The notes below the pieces were generated by a model. The model was not told the DNA's origin, searched no databases, and was given only the letters and a program-made list of their open reading frames with translations. A stretch of 47,401 nt of DNA from CG1-02-35-72 sp036170135. GTDB taxonomy: Bacteria; Bacteroidota; Bacteroidia; Flavobacteriales; Flavobacteriaceae. Position numbers and translations under genes: made by a program. The stretch is from positions 1-47,401 of the forward strand of contig JAVHOP010000024.1 of assembly GCA_036170135.1 (NCBI GenBank), given 5' to 3'. Shown piece after piece: positions 8,649 through 18,051 of this stretch (position 1 is its first letter; each line of letters starts with the position of its first letter).

Positions 8649-9788
8649 TCATTTAAGAATACTCCTAGCAATAACTACTTTTTGAATTTCGGTTGTACCT
8701 TCGCCAATGGTACACAATTTAGAATCGCGGTAGAATTTTTCAACCGGAAAATCTTTGGTATAGCCATAACCACCGTGAATTTGAACGGCATCGCTGGCAA
8801 TTTTAACGCAGGCTTCAGACGCATACATTTTTGCCATAGCGCCAATTTTTGTCATGCGCTGGTTATTATCTTTCATACTGGCCGCTTTGTGTAACAATAA
8901 TTCCGAAGCTTCAATTTCAGTTGCCATATCGGCTAATTTAAATGAAATTGCTTGAAATTCGCTGATGGGTTTACCAAACTGTACACGCTCTTTGGCGTAT
9001 TTTAACGCAGCTTCGTATGCCCCTTTGGCAATGCCTAATGACAATGCCCCAATTGATATGCGTCCACCATCTAAAACTTTTAAAGCTTGAACAAATCCAT
9101 CTCCTTCGTTTCCTAATAAATTTTCTTTCGGAACGCGACAATTGTCAAAAATTAACTCGGCAGTTTCTGAGGCACGCATACCTAGTTTATTTTCTTTTTT
9201 ACCAGAGGTAAATCCTGGGGTGCCCTTTTCAATCACAAAAGCCGACATGCCATGAGCATCTTCTTTTTCGCCAGTTCGTGCCATAACAACAGCAACATCG
9301 CCGCTTTTACCGTGAGTAATAAAATTCTTTGATCCGTTAAGGATGTAAAAATCGCCTTCTTTTTTGGCGGTTGTATTCATACCTCCCGCATCAGAGCCTG
9401 TATTGTGTTCGGTTAAACCCCAAGCGCCAATCCATTGTCCGGAAGCTAATTTTGGCAACCATTTTTCTTTTTGAGTATCGTTCCCAAAATAGTAGATATG
9501 ACCGGTGCAGAGCGAATTATGGGCGGCTACAGATAAGCCAATTGAAGAGTCAACTTTAGAAATTTCTTCGACAACAGTAATATATTCGTGATAATTTAAA
9601 CCAGACCCACCGTATTTTTGAGGAATAAAAACACCCATAAATCCCATTTCGCCTAGTTTATGGAATAATTCTACAGGGAAAATTTGTTTTTCATCCCATT
9701 CCATCATAAAAGGGGTGATGTGTTGTTTAGCAAAATCTCTGATAGATTCGGCTATCATTTTCTGTGTTTCGGAAGTGTCAAAATTCAT
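8649..9788 (-). CDS. Acyl-CoA dehydrogenase
   Basis: An FAD-dependent enzyme oxidising acyl-CoA to 2-enoyl-CoA in fatty-acid or branched-chain amino-acid degradation. The 379 residues match the usual family length and have three parts. The N-terminal helical domain contains DSSIGLSVAAHNSL. The beta domain has GAWGLTEHNTGSDAGGMNTT and FITHGKSGDVAVV. The C-terminal helical domain has RVQFGKPISEFQAISFKLAD, QIHGGYGYTKDFPVEKFYRD and the GEGTTEIQ FAD-contact motif. It resembles short-chain or butyryl-CoA type enzymes; chain-length preference cannot be set from motifs alone. It is preceded by the HhH protein gene with a 48-nt spacer. Confidence 0.93.
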   Translation of the reverse strand: MNFDTSETQKMIAESIRDFAKQHITPFMMEWDEKQIFPVELFHKLGEMGFMGVFIPQKYGGSGLNYHEYITVVEEISKVDSSIGLSVAAHNSLCTGHIYYFGNDTQKEKWLPKLASGQWIGAWGLTEHNTGSDAGGMNTTAKKEGDFYILNGSKNFITHGKSGDVAVVMARTGEKEDAHGMSAFVIEKGTPGFTSGKKENKLGMRASETAELIFDNCRVPKENLLGNEGDGFVQALKVLDGGRISIGALSLGIAKGAYEAALKYAKERVQFGKPISEFQAISFKLADMATEIEASELLLHKAASMKDNNQRMTKIGAMAKMYASEACVKIASDAVQIHGGYGYTKDFPVEKFYRDSKLCTIGEGTTEIQKVVIARSILK

Positions 9789-9836
9789 AATCGATTGTTT
9801 TGGTGAAGTGATAATAAATAAGCCGGAAGCGCTTAA

Positions 9837-10694
9837 TTATTCAGTCTTCAAATATAAGGCTATTCTATCAAATTTGTCTATTGGAAAGTCTTCAATTTTT
9901 TTTAATTCTTCTAAATTTTGAATTTTTGAGACTTCATTTTTGTAGTCAAAAATTTTCTTGGTAAGGGCGTAATCTATGTATGGAAGATGTAGAATTTCTT
10001 TAAAAGTAGCTGTATTAATATTAAGTTTTTCAATTTTTGGTTTGTCAATAATTTTGAATTGTTTCAAGATTTTATTTGCCAAAAGCGTATCTAAATAATA
10101 AACTTCATACAATTGATCATCAAAACTAAAACCCTTTAACTCGGTTCTATAATTAATAATTCGGTTTGCGGTGCTTAAACCAACGCCATTAATTCTAACT
10201 AAATCTTTAGCTGAAGCAGTATTGATATCATCAATTTTTAGGATGGTATTTTTGTTTTCGGCTTCGTTTTGTTTGGCTACAACCCAATCTGGGAATTTAA
10301 ATTGTGGCTTTAAAATAGTTAGTAAGCTGTCGCTGATGCCTGTAACTTGTTGGAATTCTTCGGCAGAATTGATATATTTTCCTTGTTCTCTAAAGGCTAA
10401 TAATCGGTCAATTTGTTCGGTATTTAATCCTATACTATAAGCTTTATTGTCAGTTAAAAAACTGGGGTTAAAGGGTTTATTGGTATAAGTTTTTGGAATA
10501 TTTTTTATTGCTTTTAATCGGTCTATTTCTGCTTGAAGCCTAATGATTTCTGAATTGGCAATATCTATTTTTTTATCGGTTGGAAAATCAATTACAAAGT
10601 AAATTGCCTGAAAAAGAATAATAATTGCACATAAAATTAAAATCCCATTCCGCTGACTTTTGTTGTACCAAAAATGGGATTTTAAAGTTGACAT
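9837..10694 (-). CDS. Membrane-anchored helix-hairpin-helix protein (ComEA-like)
   Basis: A 285-residue protein with one N-terminal membrane helix (about 17-35, rich in ILFV), a short coiled stretch (about 45-62, IRLQAEIDRLKAI) and at least three helix-hairpin-helix units. These are around RLLAFREQGKYINSAEEFQQ, around INTASAKDLVRINGVGLSTA with NRIINYRTEL, and around NINTATFKEILHLPYIDYAL. HhH units bind DNA backbone non-specifically, and ComEA uses them in DNA uptake across the periplasm; that role is only an analogy here. The gene follows the NSS/MetS pair with a 46-nt spacer. Confidence 0.82.
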   Translation of the reverse strand: MSTLKSHFWYNKSQRNGILILCAIIILFQAIYFVIDFPTDKKIDIANSEIIRLQAEIDRLKAIKNIPKTYTNKPFNPSFLTDNKAYSIGLNTEQIDRLLAFREQGKYINSAEEFQQVTGISDSLLTILKPQFKFPDWVVAKQNEAENKNTILKIDDINTASAKDLVRINGVGLSTANRIINYRTELKGFSFDDQLYEVYYLDTLLANKILKQFKIIDKPKIEKLNINTATFKEILHLPYIDYALTKKIFDYKNEVSKIQNLEELKKIEDFPIDKFDRIALYLKTE

Positions 10695-10740
10695 TTTACA
10701 GACGCTTTTTAGTAAATATATTTATAAAAGCAAGCCTATT

Positions 10741-10890
10741 TTATTGGCGGTCGGTTTCTTTATCATTTTCGCTATAAGAGTCGGGTTCTTGATGAGGTTT
10801 AATTGTCAAGACTTTATAGAAAAAATAAAAAGTAAAAAATATCACAATCCCTTGTGCCAATACCATTGTAATTATTGCTGCTGTTTTCAT
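10741..10890 (-). CDS. MetS-like small subunit of the NSS transporter
   Basis: A 49-residue gene starting at ATG 10890-10888 and ending with TAA at 10743-10741. The product starts MKTAAIITMVLAQGIVIFF, forms one membrane helix (about 5-25) and ends in a hydrophilic tail rich in Asp, Glu and Ser. Its ATG overlaps the transporter TGA in a 4-nt ATGA junction, the arrangement expected for translational coupling. Small single-helix MetS subunits accompany the methionine/alanine NSS transporter MetP of Corynebacterium, and similar genes follow NSS genes in Bacteroidota. The assignment rests on size, topology and position, not on a strong sequence motif. Confidence 0.75.
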   Translation of the reverse strand: MKTAAIITMVLAQGIVIFFTFYFFYKVLTIKPHQEPDSYSENDKETDRQ

Positions 10891-12707
10891 AATTTAATTT
10901 TTCCTTCTTTAACGCGTTTTCTGTATGCTATTGCTACTATTATTGAAATAAATAAGAATAATGATAATAACAACATTCTTCCTAAAAATTTATAAAAAGT
11001 ATTGTTGGTAAAATCACCTGTGGCGATTTTATCTTTTGGGGTAACAATATCTCCAATGTTTACAATTGTTTTTTGATTTTTATCGAGTTTGAATTTATAG
11101 GTCCTATAGTCTGTAAAAGGAACTATTTCGACTTTTCTGGATGCTTTATCAAAAACCTTTTTAGTGTTTTCAAAAGAGAATAAGATATAATCATCTTTCA
11201 CTTCGTTAACAGTACCCGATATTTTACCCGACGATTCAAAATTTTCGGCATAATAATTTTCTGTAAACCATTCTTTATTGTTGGTATCCGAATCTTTTAT
11301 CTTATCAGCCCAATCTGGAATACTAGAAATAAGCACCCAGCCCAACAGCGCCGGTGTAACTATGAGAATGATATATTTATAAAAGCCCGGTACTTTAATA
11401 TCGGCACCGCTATTAATCTCTGCCCATCCTTTTTTAATTCCAAAAATATAAGAGAATAAGATGGTTTCTAAAAAGGCAAATATCACTAAGCTAACCGTTC
11501 CTGCCCAATAATCGTATTGGTCGAATAAGCCTTCATTATAAAAAATTACGGTTGGCAATCCCATAGCCAAGACTAGCGCACCGAAAGACCATGCGCCTTT
11601 TTTCTGACTCCAACTGAATTCATCTTGCATAAATCCCATCCAAGGTGTGCCCATAGCTAATGATGAGGTAATTCCGGCAAAGAATAGCAATCCAAACCAT
11701 AAAACACCGGCAAAAATTGCCAATATTGGTCCCCATTGTTGGAATAAATAAGGCATCGTTTGAAAAGCCATACCAAAACCTGCGTTTTGAATAACCCAAT
11801 CTAAACCTAAATAACCTGCTGCAATTGGGATAACGATTAAGCTACCTAAAACCACTTCAACAAATTCGTTCATAAATCCAGCTGAAACGGCATTTAAAGC
11901 GATGTCATCTTTTGGTTTGACATAAGCGGCATAGCAATGAATAGTTCCCATACCAACGGACAGCGTAAAGAATATTTGTCCTGCTGCTGCCAACCAAACT
12001 TTAGGATTTGTCAGCGAATCAAATTGTGGGGTCCATAAAAAGTTTAAACCATCCCAAGCATTGGCATTAGGAAATAAATCAGAAGCACCCGACGTGCCTA
12101 AAGTCAAGCCTCTAACAGCTAGAACAGCGCCAAATAAAATCAACAATGGCATTCCAATTTTTGCCACTTTTTCTATGCCACCTAAGCCTTTAGATAGAAT
12201 ATAGGTATTTAATAGAATACAAACTATATAAAAAATGACAGCTTCATAAGGAATACCAGTTGTGGAAGTGGTGATATCGATGTAATTATTAAAAAAATCG
12301 GCAACAGCACTCTGACTTAATCCATTAAATGAACCTATTATTGAGTGATAGACGTATGATATCGTCCAAGATTCAATGTAGCAATAATAAGCGGCTACCG
12401 CAATATTTGTAAAAATTCCGAATACACCAATATATTTCCAAATTCTACCTTTAGACATGGTGTCTAAAATATAAGGTGTGCTATGATTGCCGAATTTACC
12501 GCCGTATCTACCGGTTGACCATTCGATAAATAATAGCGGAATTCCCATTACCAAAAAACAAATTATATACGGAATAATGAAAGCGCCACCACCATTTTGA
12601 ACGGCTTGAACAGGGAATCTTAAAAAATTACCTAAGCCAACGGCGTTACCTGCCATGGCTAAGATTAATCCGACACGACTTCCCCAAGAATCTACTTTTA
12701 CTGACAT
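10887..12707 (-). CDS. Sodium-dependent transporter, NSS (SNF) family
   Basis: A LeuT-fold Na+ symporter, probably for an amino acid. The 606 residues begin with WGSRVGLILAMAGNAVGLGN and FLRFPVQAVQNGGGAFIIPY, the TM1-TM2 signature with the Na+ and substrate site, followed by hydrophobic helices to about residue 460. Residues about 461-567 are a hydrophilic, strand-rich insertion (ISGTVNEVKDDYILFSFE ... VNIGDIVTPKDKIATGDF) before a last membrane helix (about 577-597). Bacterial NSS proteins of 440-510 residues lack this piece. The stop codon overlaps the start of the MetS-like gene. The substrate is not deducible. Confidence 0.93.
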   Translation of the reverse strand: MSVKVDSWGSRVGLILAMAGNAVGLGNFLRFPVQAVQNGGGAFIIPYIICFLVMGIPLLFIEWSTGRYGGKFGNHSTPYILDTMSKGRIWKYIGVFGIFTNIAVAAYYCYIESWTISYVYHSIIGSFNGLSQSAVADFFNNYIDITTSTTGIPYEAVIFYIVCILLNTYILSKGLGGIEKVAKIGMPLLILFGAVLAVRGLTLGTSGASDLFPNANAWDGLNFLWTPQFDSLTNPKVWLAAAGQIFFTLSVGMGTIHCYAAYVKPKDDIALNAVSAGFMNEFVEVVLGSLIVIPIAAGYLGLDWVIQNAGFGMAFQTMPYLFQQWGPILAIFAGVLWFGLLFFAGITSSLAMGTPWMGFMQDEFSWSQKKGAWSFGALVLAMGLPTVIFYNEGLFDQYDYWAGTVSLVIFAFLETILFSYIFGIKKGWAEINSGADIKVPGFYKYIILIVTPALLGWVLISSIPDWADKIKDSDTNNKEWFTENYYAENFESSGKISGTVNEVKDDYILFSFENTKKVFDKASRKVEIVPFTDYRTYKFKLDKNQKTIVNIGDIVTPKDKIATGDFTNNTFYKFLGRMLLLSLFLFISIIVAIAYRKRVKEGKIKL

Positions 12708-13031
12708 AGTTTATTTAAGTATTAGTTGTAGTTGGCTAATATCATAAAAATTTAGACTTGTAACAAATTAAAAGGAATAAAATTTTTGCCAAGCAATTTA
12801 TCAACTCAATATTATTGATAAGGATTAATTTATTCAAGAGGTGAAACGATAGGTTTTGCTGAAGTTTGGAGAATTTAACTCGGGGATGCTTAAAAATAAA
12901 TTCTATTTTTGGCTATTTTAAATCAGGTTTTTATTGCGTTGAATATTTTATTGAATAGATTTTTGTAATTTTAATTTTTTGTTTTCGACGTAGTATTAAC
13001 GCCATTTTGTAAACTAAACACACTATAAAAT
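12708..13031 (+). other. Non-coding divergent intergenic region (324 nt)
   Basis: This AT-rich spacer separates the divergent NSS transporter and CoA-binding genes. I see no credible reading frame or RNA gene in it. The only structure is a weak inverted repeat, TTATCAA...TTGATAA, at 12798-12821 with a 10-nt loop. It must hold the promoters of both flanking genes, but I could not assign clean -33/-7 boxes. Confidence 0.6.
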
Positions 13032-13397
13032 ATGAAAATTCATAAAACCTTGATTATAGGTGCCTCACTCAACGCCGATCGCTATTCAAATCGCGCTATT
13101 ACTAATTTGGTGGCGCATCAGCATCCAACGGTTGCATTAGGTCTAAAAGAAGGAACCGTAGCAGGTGTGACCATTAAAACAGGAATGCCCAATTTTGAGG
13201 CTATTGATACCGTGAGTTTATATCTAAATCCGCAAAGGCAAAAAGACTATTACAATTATATAATCGCTTTAAAGCCAAGACGGGTCATTTTTAATCCCGG
13301 GACTGAAAATGAGGAATTTATGGAATTGCTCACCAAAAATGATATTTCGTTTGAGATTGCTTGTACGCTTGTTTTGCTCGCTACAAATCAATTTTGA
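13032..13397 (+). CDS. CoA-binding (Rossmann) domain protein
   Basis: A 121-residue single-domain protein of the CoA_binding_2 family. The N-terminus TLIIGASLNADRYSNRAI forms the first beta strand and the nucleotide-binding loop. The middle (IDTVSLYLNPQRQKDYYNYI, then IALKPRRVIFNPGTENEEF) and the C-terminal C-T-L-V segment (about 112-115) match the family. It is cytosolic, and its function is unknown beyond likely CoA or nucleotide binding. It is monocistronic and ends 6 nt from the convergent penicillin-acylase gene. Confidence 0.88.
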   Translation: MKIHKTLIIGASLNADRYSNRAITNLVAHQHPTVALGLKEGTVAGVTIKTGMPNFEAIDTVSLYLNPQRQKDYYNYIIALKPRRVIFNPGTENEEFMELLTKNDISFEIACTLVLLATNQF

Positions 13398-13403
13398 AAT
13401 TTT

Positions 13404-15434
13404 TTATTCGGGATGATAAATGGATTCGGCATTTTTATAAATCTCAGTTTTGTCTAAAGTCATTTTTTTGAGTTGGTGATTTACATATAATTCCATTTGG
13501 TCGGTATAGTGTTTGCGTTTCGGATTATTAGTTCCGCCATAGGCATTAACCGTTTCAAAAATTGGTCCGTCTTTATCAAACTGAACCAAAATAATATGTG
13601 ATTCGCCTGCAAAAACGCGTTCTTTATTTTTATATGGAAGCGTATGTGTGGCTGCAATATTATCGGCTAATCCTTCAACTGGAAATTCAACATTGCCACG
13701 TTGATGGACTTGATAATCACCTAATTTTACCTGAATACTGCCAAATTTTTTGACGAGGTGTTCTTGTGCTTTTTCGACTATTTCGGGTGCGTTTTCAAAG
13801 CTTATTTCTTTATAATGTTCACGCGTTGACACATCGTATAAAACTTTAAAGAGTGTGGCACCATAGCTATCTTTAGCGGCCGTGCGATTCCATTTTTGTA
13901 ATCCGATAAGGTAATTTTTAATGTTTGGATATTGTTCGGGATTTAATCTGAAAAACTTATTGGCATCCATACTAAAGTATAACGAATCTGGTAAAGTTAA
14001 GTCATACTTCATCTTTTTAAAATCGTCATAAGACACTTTGTCAAGTTTTTTGATGAGCTGTTGAAAGCGGATGCTGCGGTTATTATCTTTAAATTGATAA
14101 CCCATCGTTTGGTCAAGTTTCATTGGGGTTAAATTATCGTCTCCACCACTGGCATTGTAAACCGTATTATTCATATTAAACACATAACCCGATTTTGGAT
14201 TGAGTATTTGTGGCAAATCGGCAAAAGGATGAAATTTTGTCCACAAGGTTTTTGAAGTGTTACCAGGCAAAACTTTTATCCAATTATAACGCGGATTTCT
14301 AAGTGGTATTTTGCCATTACTCACATAAAAAATAGTGTCGTATCTATCGGCATAAACAATATTAAATCCGGTAATGGCAGTCATTTCGAGTGCTTTTTTG
14401 AATTCAGTAAAGTTTTTTGCTTTATTCATAAAGTACCATTGTTCGGGTGCTTTAATATCCATATTGGCAGCAAACCTAACGCTGTAATAGCCTGAATCAT
14501 TTTTTACGGTAGCGCCGTAATCGCTCCAATAAGCTTTCTTTTTGATGTTAATGGGAATGCCTAAAATTTTGATTGTTAGTTTTACATTTTCAACTTCTAA
14601 GGGTTTCCACACGCCATCAAATTCGTAATAATTTTCTTTTGTGGGGTGCATTTTGAGTTTAAAAACATCGACCTTATCGGGATAATTCACGGTATGACCC
14701 CAAGCCAAATTAGGCGTAACACCCTGAAAAACGGTTGCGCCGCCGGCAAATAAACCACCTAGAATATTCCATCCTTCTTCACTGTTAAGATGCGCTTCGT
14801 ACCACGATGCCGGTCCATCAAGCGGTTGATGGGAATTGATGTCTATAAAAGTTTTTCCATTAGTTGTTTTTTTGGCACTTATTGCAATCGCGTTTGAACC
14901 ATAAATGGAGTAGGGATTTTCGGTTATCTTATTTTGGAATAAATCGCCGATAACCTTGTCAACCTTATCCATTACGGCTAATGAAATAACATACGAAGTC
15001 AACAAATCTTTTTCGTTAATTGGAAACAATTTTTTAAGAGTCACTTCTTCGTTATGAGATTTTGCATAGGCATTGATGCCTTGTACATAGCCATTTAAAA
15101 CCGCTCTAAATGTTGGGGAAAGTGTATTTAGTCTCTCGTCTACAATTTTTTGAGCGTGAATTAATTGAACAAAATAATCGATAGCTGCTCCTTTTTTACC
15201 CATTTTTATTCCTAGTAAACCCTTGCCTGCTAATAAAGTTTGCTGAATGGTTACAAAATCATCTTCGGCATGTGCCCAAGCTAAGCCATAAGACGTCTCG
15301 GCGTCGGTCTTGCCATATATATGAGGCACACCCCATTGGTCTCTTACAATATCTATATTTTTAGGATTTATTTGCGCCTGAGAAATGGTTAAAATTCCGA
15401 TAAGAAATAGCCAAAATAAAAATTTATCATTCAT
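13404..15434 (-). CDS. Penicillin acylase family Ntn-hydrolase (secreted)
   Basis: A self-processing amidase of the S45 family. I place the start at ATG 15434, giving 676 residues with a good signal peptide (MNDKFLFWLFLIGILTISQA); an upstream in-frame ATG would put 20 polar residues in front of it and run far into the acyl-CoA ligase gene. The alpha chain begins IDIVRDQWGVPHIYG and includes GLAWAHAEDDF. The predicted nucleophile is Ser180 in YGSNAIAI, the first residue of the beta chain, followed by DINSHQPL. Family members cleave beta-lactam side chains, N-acyl homoserine lactones or other acyl-amides; the substrate is not readable here. The gene overlaps the upstream acyl-CoA ligase by 8 nt (ATGAATGA), implying coupling. 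Confidence 0.9.
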   Translation of the reverse strand: MNDKFLFWLFLIGILTISQAQINPKNIDIVRDQWGVPHIYGKTDAETSYGLAWAHAEDDFVTIQQTLLAGKGLLGIKMGKKGAAIDYFVQLIHAQKIVDERLNTLSPTFRAVLNGYVQGINAYAKSHNEEVTLKKLFPINEKDLLTSYVISLAVMDKVDKVIGDLFQNKITENPYSIYGSNAIAISAKKTTNGKTFIDINSHQPLDGPASWYEAHLNSEEGWNILGGLFAGGATVFQGVTPNLAWGHTVNYPDKVDVFKLKMHPTKENYYEFDGVWKPLEVENVKLTIKILGIPINIKKKAYWSDYGATVKNDSGYYSVRFAANMDIKAPEQWYFMNKAKNFTEFKKALEMTAITGFNIVYADRYDTIFYVSNGKIPLRNPRYNWIKVLPGNTSKTLWTKFHPFADLPQILNPKSGYVFNMNNTVYNASGGDDNLTPMKLDQTMGYQFKDNNRSIRFQQLIKKLDKVSYDDFKKMKYDLTLPDSLYFSMDANKFFRLNPEQYPNIKNYLIGLQKWNRTAAKDSYGATLFKVLYDVSTREHYKEISFENAPEIVEKAQEHLVKKFGSIQVKLGDYQVHQRGNVEFPVEGLADNIAATHTLPYKNKERVFAGESHIILVQFDKDGPIFETVNAYGGTNNPKRKHYTDQMELYVNHQLKKMTLDKTEIYKNAESIYHPE

Positions 15435-17067
15435 AAATAATGGTGTTTTGTTGGTTAAACCAAGTGTTGTATTTTGGCTGATGAATTTTTTCAATTTGGT
15501 TGCGTTTTGTTTTTAAAGTAGGTGTTAACAAGCCATTTTCCATGGTCCAGTCTTCATTCATAATGACAATTTTTTCTACCTTTTCGTGCTTTTCTAAAGT
15601 TGAATTGATTTGTTTTAAGGTCTCTATTAATGAAGCCGATAATTCTGTTTTGCTCAAATCTTTAGCAGGCATCGCTAAAGTTATCAGAGCAATTGGTTGC
15701 GGAATTCCCATGCCAACAATACAAATTTGCTCAATAGAATTGTTTTTTAAAAATTCTAATTCAATAGGTGCAGGTGAAATATATTTGCCTTTATCGGTTT
15801 TAAACTGATCTTTTATACGCCCTGTAATGTATAAATAGTCGTGATTATATTCGCCAATATCTCCAGTTTTTAAATAACCTTCATCATCAAAACTAGCTTT
15901 GGTTTCTTCAGGCATTTTGTAATAACCCATCATTAAACAATTGCTTTTTATGCAAACTTCCCCCAGTTCGTTGAGCTTGGCAGTAGCTCCTGGTAATGGT
16001 TTTCCGACAGATCCTTTTATATTTTGGTTTGGCAAATTAAAATGCGATAAGGCACAATCTTCGGTCATACCATAAGCTTGGTGAATGATGATCCCTATTT
16101 TTTCATACCAAGTCATCATACTTACTGCTAAAGGAGCAGCTCCTGAAAAGACTATTTTGGCACTTCCCAAACCTAATTTCTTATGTAATTTCTTTTTGAA
16201 TAAAGTATTTAAAATGGGAATTGCCAAGATGATGTTTAATCTTTTTTGAGGAATGGTTGCCAAAATTTTCTCTTTAAATTTCGCAAAGATTCTCGGAACT
16301 CCAAAATACAAATGTGGCTGAACGCGCTCTAAATCGCTAGCAAAAGTATCGAGCGATTCTGGAAAGGAAAATGATGCGCCTCTAAAGAGTCCGTGCATTT
16401 CAATACCATTTCGTTCGGCAATATGCGAAAGCGGCAAATACGAAAAAAATCGTGGATGGCTTGGCAAATCTAGAATCCTAATTGCCGTTTGTGCAATTTG
16501 AGTAAAACTGCTAACTTTGTGCATAACGCCTTTAGGCACGCCGGTTGTGCCCGAAGTGTAAATAATTGTCATTAAATCTTCGGGTTTTACACCTTTCGTG
16601 TCGGCTATTGGTTTTGTGGTTTCTACCAATTCTTCCCAAGTTATTTCTGTATCGATATCATATAAAGAAATACCTATTTTTATGATATTATTGATGCCTT
16701 TTTTTTGATTTTGATAATTATCGAGTTTTCCGATAATAATCGCTTGAGCTTCACTATGATCAATAATATATTTAATAGAATCTGCTTGAAGCGTTGGGTA
16801 AATTGGTACCGAAACATAGTCTGCCATCATTATAGCTAAATCGGCCATAATCCAATGGGCACAATTTTTTGATAGAATGGCGACTTTTCCCCTTTTGGGG
16901 ATGTTTAAATTTTTTAAACTTTGTGCAATTTTGCGAATTTCTATTCCTGCTTCTAGGTAAGTATAAGTTTTATATTTTCCGTTAATTGGCTGATTTAAAA
17001 ATAGTTTATCAGGTTGTGTGCTTTCCCAGTACAAGAAAGCCTCAACAGGAGTTTTGAATGAATGCAT
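15427..17067 (-). CDS. Long-chain acyl-CoA synthetase (AMP-binding)
   Basis: An ANL-superfamily enzyme that activates fatty acids to acyl-AMP and then acyl-CoA. The 546 residues contain the P-loop MTIIYTSGTTGVPKGVMHK (about 166-184), the LPLSHIAERNG segment, HQAYGMTEDCALSHFN and the GDIGEYN...GRIKDQFKTDKGKYISP hinge. This is shorter than the 590-600 residues common in Bacteroidota long-chain ligases. The TGA stop lies inside the start of the penicillin-acylase-like gene. rnz lies 66 nt upstream, so this pair may have its own promoter. Confidence 0.92.
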   Translation of the reverse strand: MHSFKTPVEAFLYWESTQPDKLFLNQPINGKYKTYTYLEAGIEIRKIAQSLKNLNIPKRGKVAILSKNCAHWIMADLAIMMADYVSVPIYPTLQADSIKYIIDHSEAQAIIIGKLDNYQNQKKGINNIIKIGISLYDIDTEITWEELVETTKPIADTKGVKPEDLMTIIYTSGTTGVPKGVMHKVSSFTQIAQTAIRILDLPSHPRFFSYLPLSHIAERNGIEMHGLFRGASFSFPESLDTFASDLERVQPHLYFGVPRIFAKFKEKILATIPQKRLNIILAIPILNTLFKKKLHKKLGLGSAKIVFSGAAPLAVSMMTWYEKIGIIIHQAYGMTEDCALSHFNLPNQNIKGSVGKPLPGATAKLNELGEVCIKSNCLMMGYYKMPEETKASFDDEGYLKTGDIGEYNHDYLYITGRIKDQFKTDKGKYISPAPIELEFLKNNSIEQICIVGMGIPQPIALITLAMPAKDLSKTELSASLIETLKQINSTLEKHEKVEKIVIMNEDWTMENGLLTPTLKTKRNQIEKIHQPKYNTWFNQQNTIIYE

Positions 17068-17133
17068 AGAAACGTATAAAAATTTGATGCTAAATATAAA
17101 TAAATATATTTACGAATCTAGAAAAATGGAAAA

Positions 17134-18048
17134 CTAGATATTGATAACCTTGCCTTCTTCGGCCAAAACGACATTTTTAAATTGTAAGTGAGCTTCTTTT
17201 AAAAAAAGATTTTCGTCGGTATAACGGCTTGAAAAATGACCCAAAATAAGTTGACAAACTTCTGCTTGAGCTGCAATTGTAGCCGCCTCAGTAGCGGTAC
17301 TATGTCTCGTTTTTTTAGCCAGTTTAGCATCGGCATCTAAAAAGGTAGATTCGTGGTATAATAAATCGACACCATTAATTAGCGGAATAATTTTAGGATA
17401 AAAACATGTGTCACTACAAAATGCATAACTTTTTGGTAAAGCGGGATCAAATGTCATGCTTTCGTTTTTAATAAGCGTGCCATTCTCTAATAAAAAGTCT
17501 TTGCCATTTTTAATATTTTGATAGTCGCAAATATCAATTTCTGCAATTTTGCCAACCACTTCCATGTTGAGTTTTCGCTCTCCAATTTTTTCTTTAAACA
17601 AATAGCCATTTGTATAAATACGATGTTTTAATGGGATGGTATAAACTAAAACACTTTCATTTTCAAAAATTAAGTCACTTTTTTTTGAGTTTAACTCATG
17701 AAAAATCAAATTGTAACTCAAAACCGATTTACCTAACTGCAATTGCAATTCAATAATTTGTTTGATGCCTTTTGGACCGTAAATATGCAATTCCGTTTGG
17801 CGTTGGTAAAGACTAAAAGTTGAAATCAATCCAATTAATCCGTATAAATGATCGCCGTGAAGGTGCGAAATAAAAATCCTTGAAATTTTAGAAAATTTGA
17901 TTTTGTATTTGCGAAGTTGAACTTGTGTTCCTTCGCCACAATCAATTAAAAAATGCTCGTTATTAATACTTATAAATTGCGAAGTTGGCGATGCAAAAGT
18001 ACGCGGTGTTGCCGAATGGCATCCTAATATGGTTATACTAATACTCAT
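17134..18048 (-). CDS. rnz: Ribonuclease Z
   Basis: A tRNA 3'-processing endonuclease of the metallo-beta-lactamase fold. The 304 residues are the short bacterial form. They open with ITILGCHSATPRTFASPTSQ, include the H62-LHGDH67 zinc motif followed by LYGLIGL, the IDCGEGTQVQLRKY segment (35-48), YAFCSDTCFYP and the C-terminal GHFSSRY exosite/ligand motif. It is encoded 3 nt after the STAS-like gene and downstream of pyrR-pyrB. Confidence 0.96.
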   Translation of the reverse strand: MSISITILGCHSATPRTFASPTSQFISINNEHFLIDCGEGTQVQLRKYKIKFSKISRIFISHLHGDHLYGLIGLISTFSLYQRQTELHIYGPKGIKQIIELQLQLGKSVLSYNLIFHELNSKKSDLIFENESVLVYTIPLKHRIYTNGYLFKEKIGERKLNMEVVGKIAEIDICDYQNIKNGKDFLLENGTLIKNESMTFDPALPKSYAFCSDTCFYPKIIPLINGVDLLYHESTFLDADAKLAKKTRHSTATEAATIAAQAEVCQLILGHFSSRYTDENLFLKEAHLQFKNVVLAEEGKVINI

Positions 18049-18051
18049 TTT

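Noticed and set aside
12798..12821. TTATCAA...TTGATAA repeat as an operator
   Set aside because: Only 7 bp in AT-rich DNA, not tied to a promoter box; likely chance.
15435..15494. 20-residue extension of the penicillin-acylase-like protein
   Set aside because: It would bury the signal peptide, and it overlaps coding sequence of the acyl-CoA ligase beyond the natural ATGAATGA junction.
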